Shown: positions 1 to 5,687 of the stretch, piece after piece | Position numbering within the stretch: the stretch's first letter is position 1 | Layout of the letters: every line of letters begins with the position of its first letter | DNA from: Candidatus Fermentibacterota bacterium | GTDB lineage: Bacteria; JAFGKV01 | Reading direction: 5' to 3' | DNA length: 8,580 nucleotides | Assembly (NCBI GenBank): GCA_030620115.1 | Contig: JAUXFG010000160.1 | Coordinates: 1-8,580, forward strand | Notes under the pieces: generated by a model | What the model saw: only the letters and a program-made list of their open reading frames with translations | The model's database searches: none | What the model was told of the DNA's origin: nothing | Position numbers and translations under genes: made by a program

Positions 1-5
1 CTCCC

Positions 6-106
6 AGATTCTTCGGTCGCTCCCCTCCCTCAGAATGACAGCTATTCGCACATCCGCATAGGCACTGCCACTGTCATTCTGAGCGACCACAGGAAGCGAA
101 GAATCT
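6..106. repeat. Imperfect inverted repeat, GTCATTCTGAG family
   Basis: Two arm pairs are visible. AGATTCTTCG at 6-15 is the exact reverse complement of CGAAGAATCT at 97-106, and TCAGAATGACAG at 30-41 is the exact reverse complement of CTGTCATTCTGA at 71-82. GGTCGCTC (15-22) also pairs with GAGCGACC (81-88). The centre, 42-70, is unique. The first 13 bases of the window (CTCCCAGATTCTT) recur exactly at 155-167, so a fragment of another copy is nearby. This looks like two facing copies of a dispersed intergenic repeat. No coding capacity is visible. Confidence 0.75.
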
Positions 107-343
107 CTCCTTGCTCCTCGTTCCGCCATCTGAACGCTGAACGCTTCCTCCCCCCTCCCAGATTCTTCCCCGCCTCGTCTTCTGTCTACCCGTCCGGAGG
201 AGTTGAGTCAACAGTATATGACGACGGATAAGCTTCAGGCAACCCTAAATCCCGCTTCCAGCGAGAAACTCTGACCAAACATATTTAAATTTCATTTCAG
301 TTCAAAGCAACATTGATTGCCAATTCCACGCTTCGGGTTATGC

Positions 344-390
344 GGGTGTTCAGGAAAGAACCCGGTCCTTGGCCGCTGATCCCCCCTGAA
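344..390 (+). repeat. 47-base dispersed element, left copy
   Basis: This stretch aligns to the reverse complement of 8522-8564. By hand I count 39 identical positions, 4 substitutions and 4 single-base gaps over 47 columns. The best-kept blocks are TTCAGGA, TGGCCGC and GATCCCCCCTGAA. The element ends in TTCAGG and CCTGAA, which are reverse complements, so it has short terminal inverted repeats. It carries no open frame of note. A small non-autonomous repeat or REP-like unit is possible; its function is unknown. Confidence 0.6.
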
Positions 391-438
391 ATCTGGGGAT
401 GTTTCAGAATAGGCCGGGAAGTGCTTTACACTTTCGGA

Positions 439-550
439 ACCCTCCTTGCAATGACTGAGGCCGTGCCGGGGGTCATCGCGAGCGAAAGCGCGACGAACTC
501 AATGGGCGGATGAGATTGCTTCGTCGCTACCCTCCTCGCAATGACTGAGG
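439..550. repeat. Direct plus inverted repeat, GTCATTGCGAG family
   Basis: ACCCTCCTTGCAATGACTGAGG at 439-460 recurs at 529-550 with one change (T to C at the ninth base). Between them, GTCATCGCGAG at 472-482 is the inverted partner of CTCGCAATGAC at 535-545, with one mismatch. GAGATTGCTTCGTCGCTACC at 512-531 completes the pattern seen in widespread bacterial intergenic repeats of the GTCATTGCGAGCGAAGCGAAG type. The stretch is mostly repeat debris rather than a gene. Confidence 0.7.
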
Positions 551-579
551 GCGGGGCCACGGTTCCGGGATCTCTCTAT

Positions 580-594
580 GGAATATAGTATTCC
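580..594. repeat. Short palindrome GGAATA-TAG-TATTCC
   Basis: GGAATA at 580-585 and TATTCC at 589-594 are exact reverse complements around a 3-base centre. It sits in the most AT-rich patch of this part of the margin, about 270 bases before the first gene. It could be a protein-binding site, but it is short enough to arise by chance and nothing else supports a role. Confidence 0.3.
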
Positions 595-705
595 TAATCT
601 TGAGCCGTAGCGCGAGGCCGAGACTGTAAAACGAGAAAATGAAACCTCCTGAACCCTTGTTTGAGAGTACATTTCATAATCTGCGGTACTCCCAACTCTG
701 GAAAA

Positions 706-728
706 TCTGATGGCGCGGCGCCATCAGA
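706..728. repeat. Perfect 11-bp-arm palindrome upstream of the cluster
   Basis: TCTGATGGCGC at 706-716 and GCGCCATCAGA at 718-728 are exact reverse complements around a single G. The whole is a 23-base GC-rich palindrome, about 134 bases before the first start codon and just before the CTGAACC heptamers. Symmetry this tight suits a dimeric DNA-binding protein or a cruciform/hairpin. With no T-run after it, it is a poor intrinsic terminator. Being upstream of the cluster makes an operator possible but unproven. Confidence 0.5.
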
Positions 729-735
729 GGCCGGA

Positions 736-757
736 CTGAACCCTGAACCCTGAACTC
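736..757. repeat. CTGAACC heptamer run, left copy
   Basis: Three consecutive heptamers, CTGAACC, CTGAACC and CTGAACT, fill 736-756. The 13-mer GAACCCTGAACCC at 738-750 recurs exactly at 8559-8571 and in inverted form at 8505-8517, so both sides of the gene cluster carry it. A lone CCTGAACCC at 648-656 may be a degenerate unit. Confidence 0.7.
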
Positions 758-861
758 CCCTATCCCACTCTTGACCGGACAGCGACAGCTTGCCACCTTC
801 TTTGCTTCAAGTGGGCTTGTATCCTTCAGGCTCCGACATCCTTCTTTCCCGGAGGTGTTTT

Positions 862-1482
862 ATGCCCTGGCGTGTTTCCTGTCTTCTTCTGGCCGGGCTC
901 CTCCTTTCATGTGCCACCAGCCCAAACAGTCCGGACCCGGGCGTGCTCAAGCTTTACGTGACAGCCGACCTGGGTGATTTCTCTGTGGCCGAGAATGATA
1001 CGCTCTTCCTTCTGTTTTGGAATGAGCGGGCCTACAGGGACGACGGACTTTGGGCTGACGTGTACAATGCCTTGGAAGGAGAGCTTGCCAACCGGAACAT
1101 TGTGACCGACACGGTGGAGATACTCTCCGCCCGAGACGTCGAGAAAGGAGCTCGAATCGGGCTCTCTCATCTGCCGCCCGCGTGGTATGACAGCCTCACG
1201 CTGTCAGTCGATCATTTGGGCTACATTATTCTTGATGGCGTAAGGATACCCGTTTCCTCGGCCCTGGAGGAGCGCAGGACGGTTGTTCACTATCGCTTCG
1301 AGATACCGGAAAACGACACCACGGAGATCGTCTTGACATGCGACATCGACAGCTCGTTGGAACGGCATGGAGATGAGTTCAAGTTCACCCCCATCCTGAC
1401 TCCCCCGGCGTCACCGATTAATACTCCGACTACGATGCATGGAGACGAGTTCAAGTTCACCCCCATCCTGACGGTGGAGTAA
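862..1482 (+). CDS. DUF4382-like lipoprotein
   Basis: This encodes 206 residues. The start was placed at ATG 862 because GGAGG at 851-855 sits six bases before it and the product then begins with a lipoprotein signal: W3-R4, a hydrophobic run, and LLSC with the modifiable Cys17. An in-frame start at 790 would bury that signal behind 24 residues. The +2 residue is Ala, consistent with outer-membrane sorting by the usual rule. The mature protein looks beta-rich. Residues about 115-180 (DGVRIPVSS, then a DIDSS acidic strand, then GDEFKFTPIL) resemble the C-terminal half of DUF4382 proteins, which end in a similar DFD..S and G.Y...P. pattern. This is a by-eye match. The last strand motif HGDEFKFTPILT occurs twice, at residues 169-180 and 193-204, from a DNA duplication. 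No catalytic motif was seen. It is the first gene of the cluster, 29 bases before the next. Function unknown; probably a cell-surface or periplasm-facing accessory lipoprotein. Confidence 0.8.
   Translation: MPWRVSCLLLAGLLLSCATSPNSPDPGVLKLYVTADLGDFSVAENDTLFLLFWNERAYRDDGLWADVYNALEGELANRNIVTDTVEILSARDVEKGARIGLSHLPPAWYDSLTLSVDHLGYIILDGVRIPVSSALEERRTVVHYRFEIPENDTTEIVLTCDIDSSLERHGDEFKFTPILTPPASPINTPTTMHGDEFKFTPILTVE
1365..1472 (+). repeat. 36-bp direct repeat inside the first lipoprotein gene
   Basis: Bases 1365-1400 and 1437-1472 are identical except for one silent change (GAT against GAC, base 1374 against 1446). They are separated by 36 bases, so the period is 72 bases or 24 codons and the reading frame is kept. 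Each copy encodes HGDEFKFTPILT. The 36-base spacer encodes a Pro/Thr-rich linker (PPASPINTPTTM) and is not itself a copy. Confidence 0.95.
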
Positions 1483-1497
1483 GACATGTCACGCTCC

Positions 1498-1510
1498 AAG
1501 GAGGTGATCC
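1498..1510 (+). promoter_or_regulatory. Exceptionally long Shine-Dalgarno site for the GTG start at 1512
   Basis: AAGGAGGTGATCC matches 13 consecutive bases of the expected complement of the 16S rRNA 3' tail (GGATCACCTCCTT). The GGAGG core ends at 1504, seven bases before the GTG. It fixes the start of the second lipoprotein and may compensate for the weaker GTG codon. The other genes of the cluster have shorter matches. Confidence 0.85.
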
Positions 1511-1511
1511 T

Positions 1512-2930
1512 GTGAAACGGTTACTTATCGCGGCGCTGCCTCTGTTGTGGTTGATCGTCGGCTGTCAAGGCGATGACAATCTGAGCCCGAACCTCGCTCC
1601 AGAGACAAGCCTCGCCAATGTCCCCGTAGCCAATACGCCGGAGAATCCCTACCTGGCCGTGCTCACGCTGAGCTGGGATGGTGGGGACTCGGATGGCTAC
1701 GTGGTGGGATATGAATACAAATGGACTACCCATCATCTCATCCAAGGCGATTCGCTGGTGAATGATTGGCAATTCATCACCAAGGCAGAGAGCACTTTCG
1801 CGTTCGAGTCCTCTGACTCCGTCAATCTTCAGGCATTCTTGGTGCGAGCCAGGGATAATGACGGCGCGGTCGATCCGACACCAGCCTCGCTTTCGTTCTA
1901 TACCGCTCGTGTCATGGCGCCGGAAACGTACATCCTCGCCCCTGACAGCGGGTCCACTCTCTTCATCCTCTCCACGGAAACCGATTCATGGAGGGGCATC
2001 GTGTTCTCCTACTCGGGAGACGATCCAGATGGCGATGTTGCTGCCTATTCGTGGCAGATCGATGAACGAGACTGGTCGGATTGGACGGATATCAACGCCG
2101 TGACGCTGGTCAAGGGTGACTTCCCTGAACCAGTAGTTGGGCCGCATACTTTCAAGGTACGGGCCCGCGACAACACCCTGGTGGAAGACCCCACTCCCGC
2201 AGAAATCCAGTTTTACCTCGTCGAACCATCATTCGCCAAGAACCTGCTGGTGGTCGATGAAACCAAGGATGGCACAGGCAGCACCGAGAATCCAACTGAT
2301 GAAGAGGTTGATGACTTCTACGCCGCGGCGTTGGGAGGACATAGTTACGACAGTTGGGACTATGCGTCCGAGGGGCCCCCTCCAGTGGAGCTCCTCGGCG
2401 AATACCGGCTTGTGCTCTGGCACAGTGATGATTCCTCTCCCGATCTTGCTGAAGACCCGAGTTCGCTGGCCGCCTACCTCGACATAGGGGGTAAGTTGAT
2501 CATGGGAGGCAAGAAGATCTTGAGAACCATGGCAGGCAACACCAGTGGCGCCTTCGTGCAAGGCGACTTCGCCATGGACTATCTCCATATCAAGGAGTTC
2601 GACCACGAGGGCGGCACCATGTGGGTGGGAGGCGATGGAACCGGCGACTGGGAATGGGCCACCGTGCGACCCGACACCGCCAAACTCCGGTCAAACAGAA
2701 GAGGCAATCTCAATGAGGTAGATGCCTTTGATCCAAGCACCGTGTTCGCACATCCAATCCTTCTATTCAATCACTTCCGGGAGGACTCAACGTACCACTC
2801 CAGACCGTGTGCGTTGTTCTACGACGGCACAACCTATGATGCCGCGTACTTCGGGTTCCCCCTGTACTACACTCAAGCTGATCAGACCAGAGACCTGCTG
2901 GATGATCTCATCAGGAGGATGGGAGAATGA
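1512..2930 (+). CDS. Lipoprotein with two Ig/FN3-like repeats and a Rossmann/GATase-like domain
   Basis: This encodes 472 residues from GTG 1512, a start set by the strong ribosome site just before it. The product opens with KR, a hydrophobic run and IVGC, giving a lipoprotein with modified Cys18. Two tandem beta-sandwich repeats follow. Both begin with APET (near residues 29 and 136), contain an acidic DGG.SDG or DDPDGD strand followed by a W-containing strand, and end with VRARDN (111-116 and 216-221) and D.TPA...FY. They are about 105 residues apart and resemble the Ig/FN3 modules of FCB surface proteins. From about residue 243 comes an alpha/beta domain: NLLVVDE, WDYASEGPP, YRLVLWHSDD, LAAYLDIGGKLIMGG. 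This pattern is typical of the Rossmann or GATase1-like domain found in secreted proteins of these phyla; I see no catalytic Cys-His-Glu triad. Its stop overlaps the receptor start by four bases, implying coupled translation. A ligand-binding partner of the receptor is a reasonable guess, but it does not resemble SusD. Confidence 0.82.
   Translation: MKRLLIAALPLLWLIVGCQGDDNLSPNLAPETSLANVPVANTPENPYLAVLTLSWDGGDSDGYVVGYEYKWTTHHLIQGDSLVNDWQFITKAESTFAFESSDSVNLQAFLVRARDNDGAVDPTPASLSFYTARVMAPETYILAPDSGSTLFILSTETDSWRGIVFSYSGDDPDGDVAAYSWQIDERDWSDWTDINAVTLVKGDFPEPVVGPHTFKVRARDNTLVEDPTPAEIQFYLVEPSFAKNLLVVDETKDGTGSTENPTDEEVDDFYAAALGGHSYDSWDYASEGPPPVELLGEYRLVLWHSDDSSPDLAEDPSSLAAYLDIGGKLIMGGKKILRTMAGNTSGAFVQGDFAMDYLHIKEFDHEGGTMWVGGDGTGDWEWATVRPDTAKLRSNRRGNLNEVDAFDPSTVFAHPILLFNHFREDSTYHSRPCALFYDGTTYDAAYFGFPLYYTQADQTRDLLDDLIRRMGE
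2913..2930 (+). promoter_or_regulatory. ATGA overlap with internal Shine-Dalgarno (lipoprotein to receptor)
   Basis: AGGAGG at 2913-2918 lies within the end of the second lipoprotein gene, eight bases before ATG 2927. The receptor start and the lipoprotein stop share ATGA at 2927-2930. This arrangement favours re-initiation by the same ribosome and roughly matched synthesis of the two proteins. Confidence 0.75.
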
Positions 2931-5674
2931 TAGACCGGCAGTCGACCCGCAGTGTGCGATTCTCTTTCAAGAAGATTGTTTCGGATAGACTCAGGCTCTG
3001 TCTTCCCGTCGCCATCCTCCTTTTCATGAGCCTGCCTTCTACAGGAGTTGCGGGAGTATTCGGGAAGATAGCTGGTCGGGTCATCGATGCGCAGTCGAGG
3101 GATCCTTTGCCCAGTGTCGCAGTCTTCCTTGAAGGTACATCAATGGGCACCATGACCGACAACGACGGCCAGTACCACATGATTCAGGTTTCCCCGGGAA
3201 CCTACTCGCTCAGAGCAGAAAGGATCGGATACAGAACCGTTGTCAAGCATTCCCTTCTGGTCATGGCAGACCTTACCACCCGGGAGGATTTCGCGCTGGA
3301 GTCAGCACCAATAGAGATAGAACCGCTGGAGATTGTGGCGGAAAGACCGCTCATAGTCCTGGATGCCACGAGCAGTATCCGGTCTGCGTCCCGGGAAGAT
3401 GTTGAACGCCTTCCGAACATAAGAGACTTCCAAGACGTGGTGTCGCTTCAGCCCGGTACGGTGGGGGAGGGAAGCAGCATACATGTGCGCGGCGGCAGAA
3501 GCGGCGAGCTTCTGTACATGGTTGACGGCATCCCCATACGTCACCCCATCTATGGAGGTACGGCGGCACTGACCATCCCTGTGAAAGCCATCAAAGAGAT
3601 CGAAATACTCACCGGTGGCTTCAACGCGGAATATGGCAATGCGCAATCAGGTGTGGTCAATATTATCACCCGTGAGGGGACCAAGAGCTTCTCGGGGAGC
3701 GCTGAGTATCGCGCTGACCAGCCCGAGCTTTTCGATTCATGGAACACGGACGAGTTTGATCTGACAATGGGCGGCCCTGAGCCGGTCAGTACTCTTCTGC
3801 TCCCCCTGCTTGGCGTCCGTTTTCCGGGAAGTCTCTACTTCTTCCTGACCTCAAGCACTGAGCTCTCCGACACCTATCTACCCTGGGATGAGAGCCGATC
3901 GCCGCTGGAGCCCTTGGGAATCGACCTGGGAATGGACCAGCGTCAAAGCAACAAAGAGTTGCTCAACGGGAAGCTGACCTATGCATCCAAGGGTGGTCGG
4001 TTGAAGCTCGGGTTCGGCTTTCGTGGCGAGTGGCGACGCTATGACGCCTTTGACTGGGCATGGAGAGATATCCCGGATCGAACCATGGATTATCGACGCG
4101 ATTCGGATCAACAGACTTTTACCATGACCTACACACCGTATGAGAGGGCTTTCGGCACGTTGCGGCTCGGGAGACTTCATACCGCCTATCATGGAGACGT
4201 CAACGGCATGACGCCTCCGGAATACTGGGAAGAGAACAACGAGCGGAAGTACACCTGGTATCGCGACACCGATGGCGACGGTTTCCAGGAAGGAGATTCC
4301 TCGGAGCCCGATGATCCCGACCCGCGTGGCGCCATCCAGATGAGATGGAGGGATGATCAGTCCGACGTATATACCGCCAAACTCGACGTCACCTCCCAAG
4401 TGACGCCGATTCATCTTGTGAAGGCAGGTGTTGAGGTCAACGATCATGACGTACGTTACGTGGATCTCCAATATATCGGATGGCTCTACACCGAAGGCAG
4501 AGACAGCTTGCCGGGCCCGTGGCCCGAATACGGCCTCTACCGATGGTACTTTGAGGGAGCGCCCCTGACCGCGGCCGCCTATATCCAGGACAAGATGGAG
4601 TTTGAGGGGCTCATCGTGAATGCCGGCGTTCGCATGGATCTCATCCGGCCGGGAAGCGCATTCAAGGACTCGGCGTATCAGGCCATGTGGGAAGCCGTCA
4701 CGGATATGGACCTCGAGCTCAAAGAGACTACCACGATCTTCTCGCCGCGCCTCGGTATCTCTCACCCGGTCACGGAGAAGATGGTGATGTACTTCTCCTA
4801 TGGGAGATTCACCCAATTCCCGGAATTGCAGTACTACTACCGTGACCCATGGACGGGAACCTGGGTGGGTAATCCGAACCTCAAGCCTGAGCGGACCACG
4901 AGCTACGAATACGGCTTTGCGTATGAGATCATCCCGAATATCGGCGTGGACATCAAGGGTTTCGCGAAAGACATGAGGGACTATGTCGGTCAGATACGTG
5001 TGGGCGATCCGCCGATGTCATTGTGGACCAATCTTGGATACGGAAGCGCGAGGGGCATCGAGCTCCAGCTCCGGAAACGATACAGTGGCTATGTTGCGGG
5101 AAATATCAGCTACACCTATCAGTATGCATTGGGCTATTCGAACAGCGCCTATCTCGCCTACGATTATAACGCCGGAGAACGGGATCCTATTCGCGAAAGC
5201 CGACTCAACTGGGATCAACGTCACTCCATAACCGCAAATGTGGAGTTTCGAGTACCCGACGGGGATCATCCTTGCGTACTTGGCATGACGCTGCCCGATG
5301 ACTGGTCGCTTTCCTTGCTCTGGAAGTATGGCTCAGGGTTGCCTTATACGCCCCTCCCGCAGGGTCTGATCCCTGAGACCAATACGGCAACGGCCCCCCA
5401 TACCAGTATCCTCGATCTTCATCTCGAGCGTTCCTTCCGCTTCGTGGGAACGAAACTCACGCTCCTGTGCGATGTCCTGAACGTCCTCGACAATGAAAAT
5501 GTCACCGATCATGGTGCATTCTTCAATGCGTACGAAGGACGGCCGTACGTCTACGGAGACGAGGATGGCGATTCCGGGCGAATCATTGCCCACAAAAACA
5601 TCGAATACCGCCTGAGCCCATCGCGTTTCGGTTCACCACGGACCGCGCGCCTTGGACTCCGGTTCTCATGGTAG
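2927..5674 (+). CDS. TonB-dependent receptor with carboxypeptidase-regulatory-like N-terminal domain
   Basis: This encodes 915 residues forming an energised outer-membrane transporter. A basic N-terminus and hydrophobic segment (about 22-43, ending near GVAG) form the signal peptide. Residues 46-126 are a carboxypeptidase-regulatory-like beta-sandwich: AGRVIDAQSRDPLPSVAV, then T.T.NDGQY, then PGTYSLRAERIGYR. A TonB-box-like stretch, IEPLEIVAERP, sits at 131-141. The plug follows to about 250, with HVRGGRSGE (186-194), VDGIP (199-203) and GNAQSGVVNII (237-247). The remainder is a barrel rich in alternating aromatic strands, with DVLNVLDN (849-856) near the end and a terminal RFSW, an outer-membrane beta-signal ending in an aromatic. 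An acidic DTDGDGFQEGD loop (447-457) could bind calcium. Length fits the SusC/RagA-like class. The substrate is not evident and no SusD gene is adjacent. The gene is intact. Confidence 0.92.
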   Translation: MIDRQSTRSVRFSFKKIVSDRLRLCLPVAILLFMSLPSTGVAGVFGKIAGRVIDAQSRDPLPSVAVFLEGTSMGTMTDNDGQYHMIQVSPGTYSLRAERIGYRTVVKHSLLVMADLTTREDFALESAPIEIEPLEIVAERPLIVLDATSSIRSASREDVERLPNIRDFQDVVSLQPGTVGEGSSIHVRGGRSGELLYMVDGIPIRHPIYGGTAALTIPVKAIKEIEILTGGFNAEYGNAQSGVVNIITREGTKSFSGSAEYRADQPELFDSWNTDEFDLTMGGPEPVSTLLLPLLGVRFPGSLYFFLTSSTELSDTYLPWDESRSPLEPLGIDLGMDQRQSNKELLNGKLTYASKGGRLKLGFGFRGEWRRYDAFDWAWRDIPDRTMDYRRDSDQQTFTMTYTPYERAFGTLRLGRLHTAYHGDVNGMTPPEYWEENNERKYTWYRDTDGDGFQEGDSSEPDDPDPRGAIQMRWRDDQSDVYTAKLDVTSQVTPIHLVKAGVEVNDHDVRYVDLQYIGWLYTEGRDSLPGPWPEYGLYRWYFEGAPLTAAAYIQDKMEFEGLIVNAGVRMDLIRPGSAFKDSAYQAMWEAVTDMDLELKETTTIFSPRLGISHPVTEKMVMYFSYGRFTQFPELQYYYRDPWTGTWVGNPNLKPERTTSYEYGFAYEIIPNIGVDIKGFAKDMRDYVGQIRVGDPPMSLWTNLGYGSARGIELQLRKRYSGYVAGNISYTYQYALGYSNSAYLAYDYNAGERDPIRESRLNWDQRHSITANVEFRVPDGDHPCVLGMTLPDDWSLSLLWKYGSGLPYTPLPQGLIPETNTATAPHTSILDLHLERSFRFVGTKLTLLCDVLNVLDNENVTDHGAFFNAYEGRPYVYGDEDGDSGRIIAHKNIEYRLSPSRFGSPRTARLGLRFSW

Positions 5675-5678
5675 GAGG
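5672..5678 (+). promoter_or_regulatory. Stop codon fused to Shine-Dalgarno, TAGGAGG
   Basis: The receptor's TAG stop forms the first three bases of TAGGAGG, whose GGAGG core ends nine bases before ATG 5688. The same heptamer, with the same preceding G, recurs at the next junction. It also selects 5688 over the upstream in-frame ATG 5652, which lies inside the receptor gene and would add 12 residues before the signal peptide. Confidence 0.75.
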
Positions 5679-5687
5679 TTGGGTATC

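Larger units (their letters stand above)
1..861. other. Non-coding, repeat-rich left margin
   Basis: No convincing gene lies in these 861 bases. The open frames here are short, start without a ribosome binding site, and run through repeated DNA (for example 313-513, which would start at TTG). The stretch holds several separate repeat elements, listed individually: 6-106, 344-390, 439-550, 580-594, 706-728 and 736-757. Between 170 and 340 I see only unique sequence with an AT-rich patch near 278-300 and no promoter I can defend. The promoter of the five-gene cluster should lie in the right part of this margin, but no good -35/-10 pair is visible. Confidence 0.7.

Noticed and set aside
6-167. 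CRISPR-like array from the repeated AGATTCTT and GTCATTCTGA units
   Set aside because: The units are few, in opposite orientations and unevenly spaced, with no cas gene in the window.
313-513. Open frame of 66 codons in the left margin
   Set aside because: It starts at TTG without a Shine-Dalgarno and runs through two dispersed repeats (344-390 and 439-550). The predicted peptide has no recognisable feature.
771-799. TTGACC at 771-776 as a -35 box for the cluster
   Set aside because: No -10-like hexamer lies 16-18 bases downstream; those positions read CCACCTTC. TATCCT at 820-825 has no matching -35 partner either.
790-861. Longer form of the first lipoprotein starting at 790
   Set aside because: It would place 24 residues before the signal peptide and lipobox, and it lacks the GGAGG that precedes 862.
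3878-4816. Long reverse-strand open frame, 312 codons, inside the receptor gene
   Set aside because: The forward frame is a clear TonB receptor barrel. The reverse product shows no signal, domain or motif, and no ribosome site leads into it; long reverse frames are expected opposite GC-rich genes.
5652-5687. Longer form of the multidomain protein starting at 5652
   Set aside because: That start lies inside the receptor gene and adds 12 residues before an otherwise standard signal peptide; TAGGAGG points to 5688.
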